Of a stretch of 9,215 nt of DNA, positions 5,945-9,215 are shown in pieces; the stretch's first letter is position 1, and every line of letters starts with the position of its first letter. The translations under genes and the position numbers were made by a program. Below the pieces are notes generated by a model. That model saw nothing but the letters and a program-made list of their open reading frames with translations, had not been told where the DNA came from and did no database searches. The stretch comes from Alphaproteobacteria bacterium MarineAlpha3_Bin3 (GTDB lineage: Bacteria > Pseudomonadota > Alphaproteobacteria > Rhodospirillales > Casp-alpha2): contig PTLK01000065.1 of NCBI GenBank assembly GCA_002938075.1, positions 1 through 9,215 of the forward strand. The letters are read 5' to 3'.

Positions 5945-6051
5945 CCGGAAATCCCCCGAACAACACAGTTTTGTATAAGACATCCCGATACCGCGGCCAA
6001 CCCGCAAAAAACCTGGAAACCTACGAATTCCGGGGAAAAGGGGATTTCCGG
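5945..6051. repeat. Perfect 12-bp inverted repeat in the UDG-transglycosylase gap
   Basis: CCGGAAATCCCC (5945-5956) and its exact reverse complement GGGGATTTCCGG (6040-6051) lie 83 bp apart, and together they nearly fill the 135-bp gap between the uracil-DNA glycosylase stop and the transglycosylase start. The match does not extend in either direction. With no tight loop or U-tract it is not a simple terminator. It could be paired operator sites, the ends of a small repeat element, or a long-range stem in the transcript leader. The interior (5957-6039) has no ORF or other motif I recognise. Confidence 0.6.
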
Positions 6052-6067
6052 GCAATGTTTGGAGAAA

Positions 6068-6910
6068 CTATGGCGCCTGAAGTTTGCTTTTGATGCCCAG
6101 CCAATCCATCCAGGTCACCCGTTTCTGCCCCGGTGATCTCAGCAGATAGGCGGGGTGGTAAAGCGCCGTCGCGTCGATCGGCCGCGCCAGGCCGGGCGTT
6201 GAATAGGAGAACCATTTTCCCCTCAGCCGGCCAACGCTCGTGGTCTCGGCGAGCAGCGATTTGGCCGCCGGGCCGCCGAGCGCAACCAGGATCTTGGGGT
6301 CCACCAGTTCGATGAGGCGTTCCAGGAACGGCATGCAGACCGCCGTTTCCTGCGGCGTCGGGGTGCGGTTGCCGGGCGGCCGCCAGAACACGGTGTTGGA
6401 GATCAGCACCCCGGTCCTATCGAGACCGATAGAGGCCAGCATCTTGTCCAGAAGCTTTCCCGAAGGGCCGACGAAGGGCAGGCCCTGGCGGTCCTCTTCC
6501 GCCCCCGGGCCTTCGCCGACGAACAGGATCGGGGCTTCCGGGTTGCCGTCGGTAAAGACCAGTTTGGTCGCCGTCTTCTTGAGCCCGCAGCCGTCGAAAG
6601 TTTCCAGGGCCCGGCGCAGCTCGTCGACCGATTCGGCCGACTGGGCCAGATGCACGGCCGCCGTCACCTCGCCGTTGGCGCCGCCTTGCGGCGGCAAAAG
6701 GGACATTTCCGGGGACGCCTCCGGCAGTGACGGGGACGATGACGGGGGCGGAGCCGCCGCGTCGGCCAAGTCCTTTTTTTTTCCGCCCAAATCGAGGGGG
6801 GCCGGGTTGGCGGCTTTCGGTTTTTCCTGGAACCGGTTGACCGGCCCGTCGGCGATGGTTTCGTCGACACCGGCGTCTATATACCAGCGTAGCAGTTCTT
6901 GAGCGCTCAT
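6068..6910 (-). CDS. Uracil-DNA glycosylase, family 4-like (SPO1 pol-type)
   Basis: The 280-residue protein removes uracil from DNA at the start of base excision repair. The catalytic domain occupies about 100-280. It has VGEGPGAEEDRQGLPFVG (131-148) with the GEGPG active-site loop, WRPPGNRTPTP (176-186) and the C-terminal YHPAYLLR (251-258) DNA-binding motif. It resembles family 4 enzymes, but of the four usual Fe-S cysteines only the positions of C108 and C192 appear to be kept; F105 and W176 stand at the other two. A Pro/Ser/Ala-rich linker (about 25-95) precedes the domain. The start MSAQELLRWYIDAGVDE is typical of alphaproteobacterial relatives. ATGs 6 and 11 codons upstream (6928, 6943) cannot be excluded, and none has a clear ribosome site. 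Extending the frame to 7408 would run antisense through the ETF-QO gene. It diverges from that gene. Confidence 0.9.
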   Translation of the reverse strand: MSAQELLRWYIDAGVDETIADGPVNRFQEKPKAANPAPLDLGGKKKDLADAAAPPPSSSPSLPEASPEMSLLPPQGGANGEVTAAVHLAQSAESVDELRRALETFDGCGLKKTATKLVFTDGNPEAPILFVGEGPGAEEDRQGLPFVGPSGKLLDKMLASIGLDRTGVLISNTVFWRPPGNRTPTPQETAVCMPFLERLIELVDPKILVALGGPAAKSLLAETTSVGRLRGKWFSYSTPGLARPIDATALYHPAYLLRSPGQKRVTWMDWLGIKSKLQAP

Positions 6911-6935
6911 GGAATGGGGCGGGGCCATGACCGAA

Positions 6936-6990
6936 TATACCATGCCGGCGACACCAGGACATCCCCAACCGGACGCTGATATGGTATAAG
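6936..6990. promoter_or_regulatory. Divergent promoter region with an 8-bp inverted repeat
   Basis: The region between the UDG and ETF-QO starts must hold promoters for both directions. TATACCAT (6936-6943) and ATGGTATA (6981-6988) form a perfect inverted repeat with 37 bp between. The right copy runs into TATAAG (6985-6990), a plausible plus-strand -10 for ETF-QO. The left copy lies next to a minus-strand TATATT that could serve UDG. No good -35 element was seen for either, so the assignment is tentative. Confidence 0.3.
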
Positions 6991-7034
6991 GCGGCCCGTT
7001 CACCCCCTTGTTCACCCTGGGCCAGAACACGATC

Positions 7035-8762
7035 ATGATTCCAGACTCCGAAGCCCCGACGATGCAGCCGGCCCCGCAACCGGCCCAAGAGCGGGAATCC
7101 ATGGACTTCGACGTGGTCATCGTCGGCGCCGGGCCGGCGGGGCTGTCGGCGGCGATCAGGCTCAGGCAACTGGCGGCCGAGGGGTCCCGGGACTTAACCG
7201 TCTGCGTCGTCGAGAAGGGGTCCGAAATCGGCGCCCACATCCTTTCCGGCGCGGTCATCGACACCCGGGCCCTGGACGAGTTGATTCCCGACTGGAAGGA
7301 CCGGGGCGCGCCGCTGACCACGCCGGTGACCGAAAACCACTTTTGGATATTGTCGGCAACGGATAAGTGGTCGATACCGCATTTCCTGCTGCCGCCGCTG
7401 ATGGGCAACGAGGGCTGTTATACCCTCAGCTTGGGCAACCTTTGCCGCTGGCTTGGCCGGCAGGCGGAAGAACTGGGCGTCGAGATCTACCCCGGGTTCG
7501 CGGCGGCCGAGGTTCTCTACCGCGACGACGGCGCCGTCAAGGGCATCGCCACCGGCAACTTAGGCGTGAACAAGGACGGCACCCCCGGCCCCAATCATCA
7601 GCCGGGCGTCGAACTGCACGCCAAATATACTTTCCTCGCCGAAGGGGTGCGCGGGTCGCTGAGCCGCCAGGTCATGGCGCGGTTCAACCTGGACGACGGC
7701 GTCGAGCCCCAGACCTACGGCATCGGCATCAAGGAATTATGGGACGTCGATCCGCAGAAGCACAAACACGGCACCGTCATCCACAGCCTGGGCTGGCCGC
7801 TGACCGATACGGCCGGCGGCGGTTTCATCTATCATCAGGAAGGGGGCCAGGTCGCCATCGGGTTCGTCGTCGCACTCGATTACCAAAACCCCTACCTGTC
7901 GCCGTTCGATGAAATGCAGCGGTTCAAGACCCATCCCGCCGTCAGGCCGTTGCTGGAAGGCGGACGCCGGGTCGCCTACGGCGCCCGGGCGATCAACGAA
8001 GGCGGCCTGCAATCGATTCCGAAGCTGGTGTTTCCCGGCGGCGCCCTGATCGGGTGTTCGGCCGGGTTAGTCAACGTGCCCCGCATCAAAGGCACCCACA
8101 ACGCCATGAAAACGGGGATGTTGGCGGCCGAGGCCGCTTATCAGGCGATTCGTGACGGCGGCGACGGCGGCGACGAGCTGGCGGACTACGTGCGGGCCTT
8201 CAGGAAATCCTGGGCCTATAAGGACCTGCACCGGGTCCGCAACGCCCGCCCGGCGTTGGCCAAGTTCGGGGTCAAGCTGGGCACACTCTATTCCGGCATC
8301 GATATGTGGCTCAACAATTTGGGCCTTGGCTTCCTGGTTCCGTGGACCTTCGGCCACCACCCGGACCATTCGGCGCTCAGGAAGGCCGACCAATGCCGGA
8401 AGATCGATTATCCGAAACCGGACGGCGAGATCACCTTCGACAAGTTGTCGTCGGTGTTTCTGTCCAACACCAACCACGAGGAAAACCAGCCAAACCATCT
8501 GACCCTCAAGGACGACACCGTGCCCACAAGCGTCAACCTGGCCCTCTATGACGGGCCGGAGGCACGGTTCTGCCCCGCCGGGGTCTATGAATTCGTCGAT
8601 GATGACGCCGGGGACGAAGCCGGGGGCGAAGGCGGAAAGCGCCTGCAAATCAACGCCCAGAACTGCGTCCACTGCAAGACCTGCGATATCAAGGACCCGA
8701 CCCAGAACATCGTCTGGGTGGTGCCCGAAGGCGGCGGCGGGCCCAATTATCCCAATATGTAG
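7035..8762 (+). CDS. Electron transfer flavoprotein-ubiquinone oxidoreductase
   Basis: ETF-QO (EC 1.5.5.1) takes electrons from reduced ETF, which collects them from acyl-CoA and other dehydrogenases, and passes them to ubiquinone at the inner membrane. The 575-residue product has the FAD-binding FDVVIVGAGPAGLSAAIRL (GAGPAG at 31-36), a central catalytic and quinone-binding region, and the C-terminal [4Fe-4S] module: C513 in ARFCPAGVYEF and C544, C547, C550 in NCVHCKTCDIKDPTQN, so all four ligands are present. It ends GGGGPNYPNM, as is typical of the family. An acidic Gly-rich loop (DDDAGDEAGGEGG, about 523-535) separates the first cysteine from the others. Start choice is uncertain: ATG 7035 is taken, but ATG 7062 or 7101 (MDFDVV, preceded by GAGCGGGA) would also give a complete enzyme. 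It diverges from the UDG gene and is followed within 30 bp by the TPR gene. Confidence 0.96.
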   Translation: MIPDSEAPTMQPAPQPAQERESMDFDVVIVGAGPAGLSAAIRLRQLAAEGSRDLTVCVVEKGSEIGAHILSGAVIDTRALDELIPDWKDRGAPLTTPVTENHFWILSATDKWSIPHFLLPPLMGNEGCYTLSLGNLCRWLGRQAEELGVEIYPGFAAAEVLYRDDGAVKGIATGNLGVNKDGTPGPNHQPGVELHAKYTFLAEGVRGSLSRQVMARFNLDDGVEPQTYGIGIKELWDVDPQKHKHGTVIHSLGWPLTDTAGGGFIYHQEGGQVAIGFVVALDYQNPYLSPFDEMQRFKTHPAVRPLLEGGRRVAYGARAINEGGLQSIPKLVFPGGALIGCSAGLVNVPRIKGTHNAMKTGMLAAEAAYQAIRDGGDGGDELADYVRAFRKSWAYKDLHRVRNARPALAKFGVKLGTLYSGIDMWLNNLGLGFLVPWTFGHHPDHSALRKADQCRKIDYPKPDGEITFDKLSSVFLSNTNHEENQPNHLTLKDDTVPTSVNLALYDGPEARFCPAGVYEFVDDDAGDEAGGEGGKRLQINAQNCVHCKTCDIKDPTQNIVWVVPEGGGGPNYPNM

Positions 8763-8791
8763 TTGTGACTTAAACGGCTGCGTTGTCTAAA

Positions 8792-9215
8792 ATGCCGGTG
8801 ATGAAAGAATACTCCATATTCCGGAAATCAATCCTTGGGATTTCGGCGGCCGTTGCCGCCGGCGCTCTAATTTTCGCCCCGCTGCCGGCAGAGGCCGGCA
8901 AAGACCGCCTGGAACCGGGCCGGACGCTGAGCGGCAACTACCTCGCCGGTCGCCATGCCCAGGCCCGCAAAGACCTTTCGGCGGCCGCGGATTTCCTTGG
9001 CGCGGTCTTGAAAAAGGACCCCGAGACGCCCGACCTTCTGCGCCGGACTTTCATCCTGATGGCCGTCGAGGGCCGCATGAAGGAAGCGGTGGAATTGGCC
9101 CGGCGGCTGTTGAAGGCCAAACCCAATTCGCCGGTGGCGCACCTGACCCTGGCCGTCAATGACATCAAGCGGGGCCGTTTCGCGGCCGCCCAAAAGCGGC
9201 TCAAGGCCCTGCCCG
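8792..9215 (+). CDS. Exported tetratricopeptide-repeat protein, 5' part only
   Basis: The frame is open from ATG 8792 to the right edge, showing the first 141 residues. It begins with a signal peptide (basic MPVMKEYSIFRK, hydrophobic ISAAVAAGALIFAPL, likely cleavage after AEA at about residue 35), so the product is periplasmic or outer-membrane associated. The following sequence has TPR-like helix pairs: SGNYLAGRHAQARKDLSAAA, AVLKKDPETPDLL, AVEGRMKEAVELARRLLKAKPNSPVAHLTLAV and KRGRFAAAQKRLKAL. The repeats indicate protein-protein binding; no enzyme domain is visible in this part. ATG 8801 (MKEYS) is an equally reasonable start, and neither has a strong ribosome site. It lies 29 bp after the ETF-QO stop on the same strand and may be co-transcribed. 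It is absent from ORF lists that require a stop codon because it runs off the window. Confidence 0.85.
   Translation, partial: MPVMKEYSIFRKSILGISAAVAAGALIFAPLPAEAGKDRLEPGRTLSGNYLAGRHAQARKDLSAAADFLGAVLKKDPETPDLLRRTFILMAVEGRMKEAVELARRLLKAKPNSPVAHLTLAVNDIKRGRFAAAQKRLKALP

Noticed and set aside
6911..7408. Upstream in-frame extension of the UDG frame
   Set aside because: It would add 166 residues running antisense through the conserved FAD-binding start of ETF-QO, with no homology to UDG proteins.
8821..8846. CCGGAAATC ... GATTTCGG near-repeat resembling the 5945-6051 repeat
   Set aside because: It lies within the signal peptide coding region of the TPR gene and is imperfect, so coding constraint explains it better than a second copy.

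Overview
The window looks like ordinary chromosome from a high-G+C alphaproteobacterium, most likely a member of the Rhodospirillales. This is inferred from GC-rich third codon positions, an ETF-ubiquinone oxidoreductase diverging from a uracil-DNA glycosylase with a Pro/Ser-rich N-terminal linker, and a soluble lytic transglycosylase next to moaB. No rRNA, tRNA, CRISPR array, phage module or intact insertion sequence was seen. I did not find a clear new multi-gene system; the most unusual stretch is the AT-rich island at about 1362-2204.

Layout. At the left edge is the 3' end of a small CxxC/H protein (2-127, +), followed by a good intrinsic terminator (220-245). A PA0069-type radical SAM protein lies on the minus strand (264-1361). 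Next comes the low-G+C island with a lipoprotein gene broken by a one-base shift at a run of seven A (1484-2090), then a short GC3-rich coding remnant (about 2111-2167). Two plus-strand glycosyltransferase-like genes follow, overlapping by ATGA (2271-2942 and 2939-3574), of the families TIGR04283 and TIGR04282. They meet moaB (minus, 3571-4098) tail to tail, with both stop codons inside one TTAA. moaB overlaps the end of a large periplasmic lytic transglycosylase (minus, 4082-5932). Upstream of that, also on the minus strand, is a uracil-DNA glycosylase (6068-6910). From a shared upstream region the ETF-ubiquinone oxidoreductase runs on the plus strand (7035-8762), followed closely by the start of an exported tetratricopeptide protein that leaves the window (8792-9215).

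How the genes fit together. Most are housekeeping: electron entry into the quinone pool (ETF-QO), molybdenum cofactor assembly (MoaB), peptidoglycan turnover (lytic transglycosylase) and uracil repair (UDG). UDG, lytic transglycosylase and moaB form a same-strand run that could share transcripts, although a 135-bp gap with a perfect 12-bp inverted repeat separates UDG from the transglycosylase. The two glycosyltransferase-like genes are translationally coupled and probably act together on an unknown sugar product. The family names link them to arsenosugars, but no ArsS or ArsM is present here to support that.

Points most worth a second look: the A7 frameshift in the lipoprotein gene and the truncated native gene beside it; the 12-bp inverted repeat at 5945-6051; the partial loss of iron-sulphur ligands in the UDG; and the QLRLF C-terminus of the radical SAM protein, which resembles a sliding-clamp binding motif.
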